Shown here: positions 34,430 to 41,940 of the stretch, in pieces
Numbering within the stretch: the stretch's first letter is position 1
Layout of the letters: each line of letters opens with the position of its first letter
Assembly: GCA_046729855.1 (NCBI GenBank)
Contig: JBKPHM010000012.1
Location: 1-64,000, forward strand
Direction: 5' to 3'
Origin: DATHSY01 sp046729855
GTDB lineage: Bacteria; Actinomycetota; UBA4738; HRBIN12
DNA: 64,000 bases
The notes under the pieces: model-generated
Seen by the model: only the letters and a program-made list of their open reading frames with translations
Databases searched by the model: none
What the model was told of the DNA's origin: nothing
Translations under genes and position numbers: made by a program

Positions 34430-35338
34430 ATGGAGCTCGGATACGACAAGCCGCTGTACATCCTCGCCTTCGACCATCGCGGGTCGTTCCAGAAGAAGTT
34501 CTTCGGGGTCACGGGCGAGCCCAACGAGGAGGAGACGGCCCGCATTTCCGACGCGAAGACGGTGATCTTCGAGGGGCTGCTGCGGTCGCTCGACGAGGGC
34601 GTCGCACGCGTGTCGGCCGGCGCGCTTGTCGACGAGCAGTTCGGTGCGGACATCGCGCGCAAGGCGAAGGCCGACGGTCTCTCCCTCGCGATGCCGGTGG
34701 AGAAGAGCGGGCAGGACGAGTTCGACTTCCAGTACGGGGACGACTTCGGGGGGCACATCGAGGAGTTCGACCCGACCTTCTCGAAGGTGCTCGTGCGCTA
34801 CAACCCCGAGGGCGACGAGGCGATGAACGCGCGTCAGTCCCAGCGCCTGAAGCGGCTCGGCGACTGGCTGCACGGGCGTGACCGCAGGTTCCTGTTCGAG
34901 CTGCTGGTCCCTGCCGAGCCTCACCAGCTCGAGGCGATGGGCGGCGACGAGGATCGGTGGGACCGCCAAGCGCGGCCGGCGCTGATGAAGCGGGCGATCG
35001 CGGAGCTGCAGCAGGCGGGTGTCGAGCCGGACATCTGGAAGATCGAGGGCATCGACAAGCGGGAGGACTGCGAGACGATCGCGGCGCAATGCCGGGCCGG
35101 CGCGGACCGCCCGAACGTGGCGTGCGTGGTGCTCGGCCGCGGCGCGGACGACTCCGCCGTCGATCACTGGCTGCGGACGGGTCGGGGAGTGTCCGGCTAC
35201 ATCGGCTTCGCGATCGGGCGCTCGATCTGGTGGGATCCGCTCAAGGCGTACGTGGACGGGGACGCCGGTCGGGACGACGCGGCCAAGCGCATCGCGGCAA
35301 ACTACCGCCGGTTCATCGAGGTATACGAGAACGGGTAG
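34430..35338 (+). CDS. DUF2090 (IolC C-terminal-like) class I aldolase-fold protein
   Basis: 302 residues. Starts LYILAFDHRGSFQKKFFG, the hallmark of the DUF2090 domain that is fused to the C-terminus of some 5-dehydro-2-deoxygluconokinases (IolC) and is linked to 2-deoxy-5-keto-gluconate-6-phosphate cleavage in inositol breakdown. Other motifs: LFELLVPAEP, PDIWKIEGIDKREDCE and GFAIGRSIWWDP. Here it stands alone, without a kinase domain and without iol genes nearby, so the substrate is open. Confidence 0.8.
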   Translation: MELGYDKPLYILAFDHRGSFQKKFFGVTGEPNEEETARISDAKTVIFEGLLRSLDEGVARVSAGALVDEQFGADIARKAKADGLSLAMPVEKSGQDEFDFQYGDDFGGHIEEFDPTFSKVLVRYNPEGDEAMNARQSQRLKRLGDWLHGRDRRFLFELLVPAEPHQLEAMGGDEDRWDRQARPALMKRAIAELQQAGVEPDIWKIEGIDKREDCETIAAQCRAGADRPNVACVVLGRGADDSAVDHWLRTGRGVSGYIGFAIGRSIWWDPLKAYVDGDAGRDDAAKRIAANYRRFIEVYENG

Positions 35339-35394
35339 ACGGCTCCGGCCTGCGACCAGGGCCAAGGACGAAGAGCTGACGACGAGGGGGGCAC

Positions 35395-35598
35395 ATGGCG
35401 GTCATCAAGACGATCGAGCTGGTCGGCGTATCGGACCACTCGTGGCGTGACGCCGCGCAGCAGGCGCTGAGCGAGGCGGCGAAGACGATCCGGCACATCG
35501 AGGGGATGGACGTCCTGTCGACATCGGCCGTGATCGAGGGCAACGAGGTCAAGGAGTACCACACGCAGGTCCAGATCCGGTTCCGGCTCGAGCGCTAA
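35395..35598 (+). CDS. Dodecin, flavin-storage protein
   Basis: 67 residues, the usual dodecin size: IKTIELVGVSDHSWRDAAQQ, SEAAKTIRHIEGMDV, EYHTQVQIRFRLE. Dodecins form hollow dodecamers that bind FMN/riboflavin or CoA. The aromatic residue that stacks on the flavin (Trp in HSW) is present. It has its own GAGG-type ribosome binding site 5' of the ATG and lies between the aldolase and purA. Confidence 0.93.
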   Translation: MAVIKTIELVGVSDHSWRDAAQQALSEAAKTIRHIEGMDVLSTSAVIEGNEVKEYHTQVQIRFRLER

Positions 35599-35649
35599 CG
35601 GGCTCGCGGGCCTCCGTCGCCTCGCGCTGGGCGGGCCTCACCCCCGGGC

Positions 35650-35655
35650 TACACT
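35650..35655 (+). promoter_or_regulatory. -10 element of leaderless purA
   Basis: TACACT, then 9 nt, then the ATG at 35665. Likely the promoter of the pur operon. Confidence 0.55.
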
Positions 35656-35664
35656 CCTGCGGTC

Positions 35665-36939
35665 ATGCCTGCGTCGATCGTGCTCGGTACCCAGTGGGGT
35701 GATGAGGGCAAGGGCAAGGCGACCGACCTCCTCGCGGACGACGTGGATTTCGTGGTCCGTTATCAGGGCGGCAACAACGCGGGACACACCGTCATCGCGG
35801 AGAATCGTGTCCTGAAGCTCCACCTGATCCCGTCCGGGATCCTGTATCCGCACCCCGTCTCGGTGATCGCCGACGGCGTCGTCGTCGACCCGCGGGTGCT
35901 GCTCGAGGAGATGGACACGCTGTCCGGTCTGGGCATCGACGTGTCGCGTCTCGTCGTCTCGGGCAACGCGCACCTGATCATGCCGTACCACCTGGAGCTC
36001 GAAAAGGTGACCGAGCGGTTCCTCGGCAAGAACGCCCTCGGGACGACGAAGCGCGGGATCGGTCCCGCGTACGGCGACAAGGCCGCGCGCATCGGCCTGC
36101 GCGTGCAGGACCTGTTCGACGAGAAGATCTTCCGCCAGAAGCTGGACGTGGCCCTGAAGGAGAAGAACCTCGTCCTCACGAAGGTGTACGGGCGGCTGCC
36201 GCTCGACGGCGAGCGGATCTGCGCCGACTACATGGCCTACGCGGAGCGTCTGCGGCCGCACGTCAGCGACACGTCGAAGCTGCTTCACGATGGGCTCGGG
36301 GCGGGGAAGTCGGTCCTGCTCGAGGGCGCGCAGGGGACGCTCCTCGACCTCGACCATGGGACGTATCCGTTCGTGACGTCGTCGAACCCGGTCGCCGGTT
36401 ACGCGCTGGCGTCGGCGGGGATCGGACCCTCGTGGGTCGACCGCGTGATCGGCGTGACGAAGGCCTACGTCACGCGCGTCGGCGCAGGTCCGTTCCCCAC
36501 CGAGGACACGGGCGAGGACGGCGAGCGGCTCGGCCGCGTCGGCCAGGAGTTCGGCGTCACGACCGGGCGCAAGCGCCGCTGCGGGTGGTTCGACGGGGTC
36601 GTGCTCCGATACGCGGCGCGCGTCAACGGCCTCACCGAGCTGTTCCTGACCAAGCTCGACGTCCTGTCGGGGTTCCCGACGGTCAAGGTCTGCACCGCGT
36701 ACGAGGCGGACGGCGAGCGGTTCGACGACTTCCCGCCGCACCTGTCCCTGTTCCATCGGGCGCGGCCGGTGTACGAGGAGCTCGACGGCTGGCAGGACGA
36801 CCTCGGCTCCGCGCGCTCGTTCGCGGGGCTCTCCGAGCCGGCCCGCCGCTTCGTCGGCAGGATCGCTGAGCTGGGCGGCGTCCCGGTCTCCGTCGTGTCG
36901 GTGGGGCCGGCGAGGGAACAGAGCCTGGCGGTCGGATGA
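35665..36939 (+). CDS. purA: Adenylosuccinate synthetase
   Basis: 424 residues. Makes adenylosuccinate from IMP, aspartate and GTP, the first AMP-branch step. Signature GTQWGDEGKGKATDLL, NNAGHT, TTKRGIGPAYGDKAAR and GAGPFPTE are all present. First gene of a run of overlapping pur genes; its stop overlaps purD by 4 nt. The start follows TACACT by 9 nt with no ribosome binding site. Confidence 0.97.
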   Translation: MPASIVLGTQWGDEGKGKATDLLADDVDFVVRYQGGNNAGHTVIAENRVLKLHLIPSGILYPHPVSVIADGVVVDPRVLLEEMDTLSGLGIDVSRLVVSGNAHLIMPYHLELEKVTERFLGKNALGTTKRGIGPAYGDKAARIGLRVQDLFDEKIFRQKLDVALKEKNLVLTKVYGRLPLDGERICADYMAYAERLRPHVSDTSKLLHDGLGAGKSVLLEGAQGTLLDLDHGTYPFVTSSNPVAGYALASAGIGPSWVDRVIGVTKAYVTRVGAGPFPTEDTGEDGERLGRVGQEFGVTTGRKRRCGWFDGVVLRYAARVNGLTELFLTKLDVLSGFPTVKVCTAYEADGERFDDFPPHLSLFHRARPVYEELDGWQDDLGSARSFAGLSEPARRFVGRIAELGGVPVSVVSVGPAREQSLAVG

Positions 36940-38213
36940 AGGTGCTCGTCGTCGGGGGCGGCGGGCGCGAGCACGCGCTGACGTGGGGGCTCGCCCGGAA
37001 CCCGACGATCGACCGGCTGTTCGTCGCGCCCGGGAACGCGGGGATGTCGTCGGACGCCGTCCGGCTCCGCGTGGCGACCGACGACCTGGACGGCCTCGTC
37101 GCCCTCGTCGAGCGGGAGGCGATCGATCTCACCGTCATCGGGCCCGAGGTCCCACTCGTCGCCGGCCTGGCCGATCGGCTGGAGGCCGAGGGTCGCGCGG
37201 TGTTTGGGCCGTCGGCGGCGGGCGCCCGCCTCGAAGCTTCGAAGGCGTGGGCGAAGGAGCTGTGCTTCCGCTACGGGGTCCCGACCGCGCGCTCGCTCAC
37301 CGTCCGAGACGTCACGGCCGGGCGGAACGCACTCGAGGCGTTCGACCCGCCCTACGTGGTGAAGGCCGACGGGCTCGCGGCCGGCAAGGGCGTCGTGATC
37401 GCGGAGACGCGGGAGGACGCCGACCTGGCGCTGCGTGCCTGCCTCGACGAGCACGAGTTCGGCGAGGCGGGAGACGTCGTCGTGATCGAGGAGTTCCTGA
37501 TGGGCCCCGAGGTATCGGCGTTCGCGCTCACGGACGGGCGCGACGTGCTCCGGCTCGCCATGGCCCAGGACTTCAAGCGGGCCGAGGACGGCGATGTCGG
37601 GCCGAACACGGGCGGCATGGGAGCCTACTCGCCGGTCGGGTTCGTCGACGGGTCGACCGAGCGCCGGGTCGCGGACGAGATCTTCGCGCGTATCGTCGAG
37701 GCGCTCCGTACCGAGGGTGTCCGCTACCGAGGTGTGCTCTACGCGGGGCTGGTCCTGACGGCCGAAGGGCCGAAGCTCCTCGAGTTCAATTGTCGGTTCG
37801 GTGACCCGGAGACGCAGGCCATCGTCCCGCGACTCGACTCGGACCTGGCGGAGCTGCTCCTCGCCTGCACCGAGGGCAACCTCGGCGCCTACCGAGCACA
37901 CTGGCGGCGGGAGGCCTGCGTGACGGTGGTCGTCGTCTCCGCCGGCTATCCGGGCAGCTACAAGACGGGGTTCGCGATCGATGGGCTCCGGGAGGCCGCC
38001 CGCGTCGAGGGAGCGCTCGTGTTCCACGCGGGCACCGAGGAGCGAGAGGGTAGAGTGGTCACGGCGGGGGGACGCGTGCTCGCCGTCAGCGCGCTCGGCG
38101 CCGATGCGTCGGAGGCCAGGGACCGTGCGTACGAGGCCTGTTCACGCATCAGGTTCGAGGGGATGCGGTACCGGCGGGACATCGCTCGCGGGGCCGCGGA
38201 GGAGGCGACGTGA
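36936..38213 (+). CDS. purD: Phosphoribosylamine-glycine ligase
   Basis: 425 residues. Joins phosphoribosylamine and glycine (GAR synthetase), second step of purine synthesis. ATP-grasp enzyme: MKVLVVGGGGREHAL, VVKADGLAAGKGVVIAE, NTGGMGAYSP and LEFNCRFGDPETQ. Overlaps purA (ATGA) and purE (GTGA). Confidence 0.97.
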   Translation: MKVLVVGGGGREHALTWGLARNPTIDRLFVAPGNAGMSSDAVRLRVATDDLDGLVALVEREAIDLTVIGPEVPLVAGLADRLEAEGRAVFGPSAAGARLEASKAWAKELCFRYGVPTARSLTVRDVTAGRNALEAFDPPYVVKADGLAAGKGVVIAETREDADLALRACLDEHEFGEAGDVVVIEEFLMGPEVSAFALTDGRDVLRLAMAQDFKRAEDGDVGPNTGGMGAYSPVGFVDGSTERRVADEIFARIVEALRTEGVRYRGVLYAGLVLTAEGPKLLEFNCRFGDPETQAIVPRLDSDLAELLLACTEGNLGAYRAHWRREACVTVVVVSAGYPGSYKTGFAIDGLREAARVEGALVFHAGTEEREGRVVTAGGRVLAVSALGADASEARDRAYEACSRIRFEGMRYRRDIARGAAEEAT

Positions 38214-38683
38214 ACGACGACGCACCAACCGTCGGCGTCCTGGTCGCGTCTCCGGCGGAGCTCGCGTTGATGCAGCAGGCCACCGCGATCCTCGAGAAGC
38301 TCGGCGTGCGGCACGAGATCCGCGTGATGTCGGCGCATCGCAACCCCGACCTCGTCGACGAGTACGCGCGTACGGCGTTCGAGCGCGGGATCAAGGCGCT
38401 GATCTGCAGCACCGGCATCTCGGGCCATCTCGCCGCGGCCGTCGCATCGCGGACCGTGATCCCGGTCGTGGGCGTGCCGATCGCGTCAGACCAGATGCCC
38501 GGCGACCAGGCGTTGGTCGTGACGGCACAGATGCCGAGCGGGGTCCCCGTCGCGACCGTCGGCGTGGACGCGCCCGTCAACGCCGCCGTCCTGGCCGCCC
38601 AGATCGTCGGCGTGGCGGACCCCGACGTGCAGAAGCGCCTGTGGAGGTTCAAGGACGACCTGGGGGAGGGCCTCAGGCTGTGA
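38210..38683 (+). CDS. purE: PurE-like carboxyaminoimidazole ribonucleotide mutase, divergent active site
   Basis: 157 residues. VRHEIRVMSAHRNPD keeps the PurE SAHR substrate loop, and the fold and length fit. Two normally invariant places differ: the N-terminal GSxSD is ASPAE (Asp replaced by Glu, Ser by Ala), and the central GAGGAAHLPG is STGISGHLAA. No purK is adjacent. It may be a divergent class I or class II PurE, or have shifted activity. The position between purD and purB, with a 4-nt overlap with purD, supports a purine role. Confidence 0.85.
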   Translation: MNDDAPTVGVLVASPAELALMQQATAILEKLGVRHEIRVMSAHRNPDLVDEYARTAFERGIKALICSTGISGHLAAAVASRTVIPVVGVPIASDQMPGDQALVVTAQMPSGVPVATVGVDAPVNAAVLAAQIVGVADPDVQKRLWRFKDDLGEGLRL

Positions 38684-38705
38684 CGCCCGGGCAGCAGGGG
38701 AGCCG

Positions 38706-40013
38706 GTGATCCCGCGCTACACGCTCCCCGAGATGGCCGCAGTCTGGTCGGAGGAAGCCCGGCTCGGCCACTGGCTCGAGATCGAGATCCTGGCGGTCGA
38801 GGCTTGGGCGCACCTCGGGCGGGTCCCGTACGAGGACGCCGTCGCCGTCCGGGAGCGCGCGTCGTTCGACCGGCAGCGGGTGGCCGAGCTCGAGGGCGTC
38901 ACGAGGCACGACGTTGCCGCGTTCGTGCAAGATGTCGCCGCGTCGGTCGGAGACGCGGGTCGGTGGATCCACCTCGGCCTCACGTCGTCCGACGTACTCG
39001 ACACCGCGCTCGCGCTTCAGCTGCGCGAGGCGACCGACCTGTTGCTCGACCGCCTGGACCTGCTGCTCGCCGCGGTCGTTCGGATGGCGCTCGAGCACCG
39101 CGGCACCGTCATGGCCGGTAGGACGCACGGCGTCGTGGCCGAGCCGACGACCTTCGGCCACAAGCTGGCGCTGTGGGCGTTCGAGCTCGACCGCGGCCGG
39201 GACCGACTCCGGCGGGCGCGCGAGCAGATCTCGGTCGGCAAGGTCTCGGGGGCCGTCGGGACGTACGCGCAGGTGGAGCCCGCGGTGGAAGAGGAGGTGT
39301 GCTCGCGGCTCGGGTTGCGACCGGCCGAGGCGAGCAGCCAGATCATCCCGCGCGACCGCCACGCCGACTACCTTGCCACGCTCGCCGTGGTCGCCGGGAC
39401 CCTCGACGCGCTCGCCACGGAGATCAGGCACCTCGCCAGGACCGAGGTGCGCGAGGTGCAGGAGCCGTTCTCGCCGGGCCAGAAGGGCTCGTCCGCGATG
39501 CCGCACAAACGCAATCCGGTCCGCTGCGAGCGGATCGCGGGCCTGGCTCGCGTCGTGCGCGCGGCCGCGACGGTCGCGTTCGAGAACCAGGTCTTGTGGC
39601 ACGAGCGCGACATCTCGCACTCGTCCGCGGAGCGGATCGTGTTCCCCGACGCCACCACGGCGCTGCACTTCATGCTCGCTGAGATGACCGACGTGCTCGG
39701 AGGGCTCCGCGTCTTCCCGGAGCGGATGCTCGCGAACCTTGAGGTCGGCGGCGGGCTCGCGTACTCCCAAAACGTGCTCCTGGCACTCGTCGATGCCGGG
39801 ATGGCGCGCAACGATGCCTACCGGATCGTCCAGGCTGCTGCGGCGGCGGCCTGGGACGAGGAGCGCTCGTTCCGGGACGCGATCGCCGCCGACCCGCAGG
39901 TGCGCCCGCTGCTCGGCGATCGGCTCGGCGATCTCTTTGATCCGAGGCATGCCATGCGCAACCTCGACGTGGTGTTCGACCGGCTCGCGAAGATCCAGGT
40001 GGAGGGCACATGA
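38706..40013 (+). CDS. purB: Adenylosuccinate lyase
   Basis: 435 residues. Releases fumarate from SAICAR and from adenylosuccinate. Catalytic loop SPGQKGSSAMPHKRNPVRCE, and LTSSDVLDTALALQ, GRTHGVVAEPTTFG and HERDISHSSAERI fit. GTG start, 22 nt after purE. Overlaps purC by 4 nt (ATGA). Confidence 0.97.
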   Translation: MIPRYTLPEMAAVWSEEARLGHWLEIEILAVEAWAHLGRVPYEDAVAVRERASFDRQRVAELEGVTRHDVAAFVQDVAASVGDAGRWIHLGLTSSDVLDTALALQLREATDLLLDRLDLLLAAVVRMALEHRGTVMAGRTHGVVAEPTTFGHKLALWAFELDRGRDRLRRAREQISVGKVSGAVGTYAQVEPAVEEEVCSRLGLRPAEASSQIIPRDRHADYLATLAVVAGTLDALATEIRHLARTEVREVQEPFSPGQKGSSAMPHKRNPVRCERIAGLARVVRAAATVAFENQVLWHERDISHSSAERIVFPDATTALHFMLAEMTDVLGGLRVFPERMLANLEVGGGLAYSQNVLLALVDAGMARNDAYRIVQAAAAAAWDEERSFRDAIAADPQVRPLLGDRLGDLFDPRHAMRNLDVVFDRLAKIQVEGT

Positions 40014-40963
40014 CAACCGCCGGCAAGCTCCGAGCGCAGGGGAAGGTGCGGGATGTCTACGACGTGGGTGATGAAAGGCTGCTTCTCGTCGCCACCGATC
40101 GGATCTCGGCGTTCGACGTGGTCCTGCCCAACCCGATCCCGGATAAGGGGCGCGTGTTGACAGGACTCACGCTCTTCTGGCTGACCCGGACGGACGACCT
40201 CGTCGGCAACCACTTCGTGACCGCCGACCGGCGCGACTTCCCCGAGCCCTTCCGCAGTGAGCCGTCGCTCGCCGGGCGCGCGATGCTCGTGCGGAGGGCC
40301 GACGTCATCCCGGTCGAGTGTGTCGCACGCGGGTACCTCACCGGGTCGGGGCTGAAGCAGTACCGAGCCGAGGGTCACGTGTGCGGCGTGCCGCTGCCGC
40401 CCGGGCTGGTCGAGGCGTCGCGGCTGCCCGAGCCGATCTTCACGCCGACGACCAAGGCCACCGAGGGCCACGACGCGCCGCTCACCTTCGACCAGACCGT
40501 CGACCTGATCGGGCGCGGGCTCGCGGAGCGCCTGCGTGAGCTCACGATCACCCTGTACGAGCGGGGCGCGGCGATCGCGCTCGAACGCGGCATCATCGTT
40601 GCGGACACGAAGTTCGAGTTCGGGTTCGCCGGCGGCGAGCTGATCCTCATCGACGAGGTGCTCACGCCGGACTCGTCCCGCTTCTGGCCGGCCGAAGGAT
40701 ACGCGCCCGGCCGCGTCCAACCGAGCTACGACAAGCAGTTCGTCCGGGATTGGCTGGACGCGAGCGGGTGGGATCACGAGCCGCCGCCGCCCGAGCTCCC
40801 CTCCGAGGTCGTCGCGCGGACGGCCCTCACGTATCACGAGGCCTACGACCGTGTGACGGGCGAGCGGTTCGCCCACTACCGTCACCGCATGGGGATCATG
40901 TCCGACCAGGACTGGGAGCGGTGCTCGGTGGACCTGGAGCGGCTGCGCCGGCAACACGGATGA
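40010..40963 (+). CDS. purC: SAICAR synthetase
   Basis: 317 residues. Adds aspartate to CAIR. Start KLRAQGKVRDVYDVGDERLL; ATDRISAFDVVLPNPIPDKG; VECVARGYLTGSG; and IVADTKFEFGF followed by LIDEVLTPDSSRFW, all standard. Overlaps purB upstream and purS downstream, both by 4 nt. Confidence 0.97.
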   Translation: MTTAGKLRAQGKVRDVYDVGDERLLLVATDRISAFDVVLPNPIPDKGRVLTGLTLFWLTRTDDLVGNHFVTADRRDFPEPFRSEPSLAGRAMLVRRADVIPVECVARGYLTGSGLKQYRAEGHVCGVPLPPGLVEASRLPEPIFTPTTKATEGHDAPLTFDQTVDLIGRGLAERLRELTITLYERGAAIALERGIIVADTKFEFGFAGGELILIDEVLTPDSSRFWPAEGYAPGRVQPSYDKQFVRDWLDASGWDHEPPPPELPSEVVARTALTYHEAYDRVTGERFAHYRHRMGIMSDQDWERCSVDLERLRRQHG

Positions 40964-41223
40964 GCCGCCGTCGGTTCGAGGTGTTGGTATCGCTCAAGCC
41001 GGGCCTGCTCGACCCGCGAGGCAAGGCGGTCGAGAGTGCGCTCCCGGCCATGGGGTGGACCAACGTGTCGGACGTTCGGGTCGGTAAGCACATCGAGCTA
41101 ACGGTCGAGACCGATTCCGATGAGGACGCTCGTGTACAGATCGAGGAGATGGCGGCGCGATTGCTGTCGAACCCCGTCATCGAGACGTACCGGATCCTGA
41201 CGGTCCAGGAGGCGGCGGGATGA
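40960..41223 (+). CDS. purS: FGAM synthase subunit PurS
   Basis: 87 residues. FEVLVSLKPGLLDPRGKAVE, then VSDVRVGKHIELTVE, is the PurS pattern. It bridges PurQ and small PurL in the formylglycinamidine synthase complex. ATG overlaps the purC stop. Confidence 0.95.
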   Translation: MSRRRFEVLVSLKPGLLDPRGKAVESALPAMGWTNVSDVRVGKHIELTVETDSDEDARVQIEEMAARLLSNPVIETYRILTVQEAAG

Positions 41224-41227
41224 GCGG

Positions 41228-41938
41228 ATGAGCGAGCGCCGCTCGCGCATCGGCGTCATCACGTTCCCCGGCTCGCTCGACGACCGCGACGCGCTGCGTG
41301 CCGTCGCGTTGATGGGCGGCCACGGCGTGCCGATCTGGCACGCCGACGCCTCGCTCCAGGACATCGATGCGGTGATTCTGCCGGGTGGGTTCTCCTACGG
41401 CGACTACCTCCGGACGGGCGCGATCGCCCGGTTTGCCCGGGTGATGGAGGCGGTCGCGGCGTTCGCGGACGCGGGCGGGCCCGTCGTCGGGATCTGCAAC
41501 GGGTTGCAGATCCTGTGCGAGGCCGGCATGTTGCCCGGGGCACTGATCCGCAATCGGTCGCTTCGGTTCATCTGCAAACCGGTCGACGTGCGGGTCGAGA
41601 CCTCGATGTCGGCGCTCACCGATGGGCTCGTCGCCGGGGACGTGCTGCGGATGCCCGTGAAGCATGGCGAGGGACAGTTCGTGGCCACCGACGACGAGCT
41701 GCGCCGCATCGAGGGCGAGGGGCTCGTCGTGTTCCGCTACTGCGCCCCGGACGGCTCGCTCGACGACGCGTCTAACGTTAACGGCTCCACGGCGTCGATC
41801 GCCGGCGTGCGCAGCGAGCGTGGCAACGTCGTGGGCCTGATGCCCCACCCCGAGCACGCCGTCGACCCGGACGTCGGTCCGACGGGCGGCCAGGCCCTGT
41901 TCGCGTCGCTGCTGTCGTCCGCGGTCGCCAAGGTCTGA
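41228..41938 (+). CDS. purQ: FGAM synthase glutaminase subunit PurQ
   Basis: 236 residues. Class I glutamine amidotransferase that supplies ammonia to PurL. Nucleophile Cys in VVGICNGLQIL, His/Glu pair in LMPHPEHAVDP, and oxyanion-region PGGFSYGDYLRTGAIA. The usual N-terminal GSNCDRD reads GSLDDRD here. Five nt after purS, three before purL. Confidence 0.96.
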   Translation: MSERRSRIGVITFPGSLDDRDALRAVALMGGHGVPIWHADASLQDIDAVILPGGFSYGDYLRTGAIARFARVMEAVAAFADAGGPVVGICNGLQILCEAGMLPGALIRNRSLRFICKPVDVRVETSMSALTDGLVAGDVLRMPVKHGEGQFVATDDELRRIEGEGLVVFRYCAPDGSLDDASNVNGSTASIAGVRSERGNVVGLMPHPEHAVDPDVGPTGGQALFASLLSSAVAKV

Positions 41939-41940
41939 TC

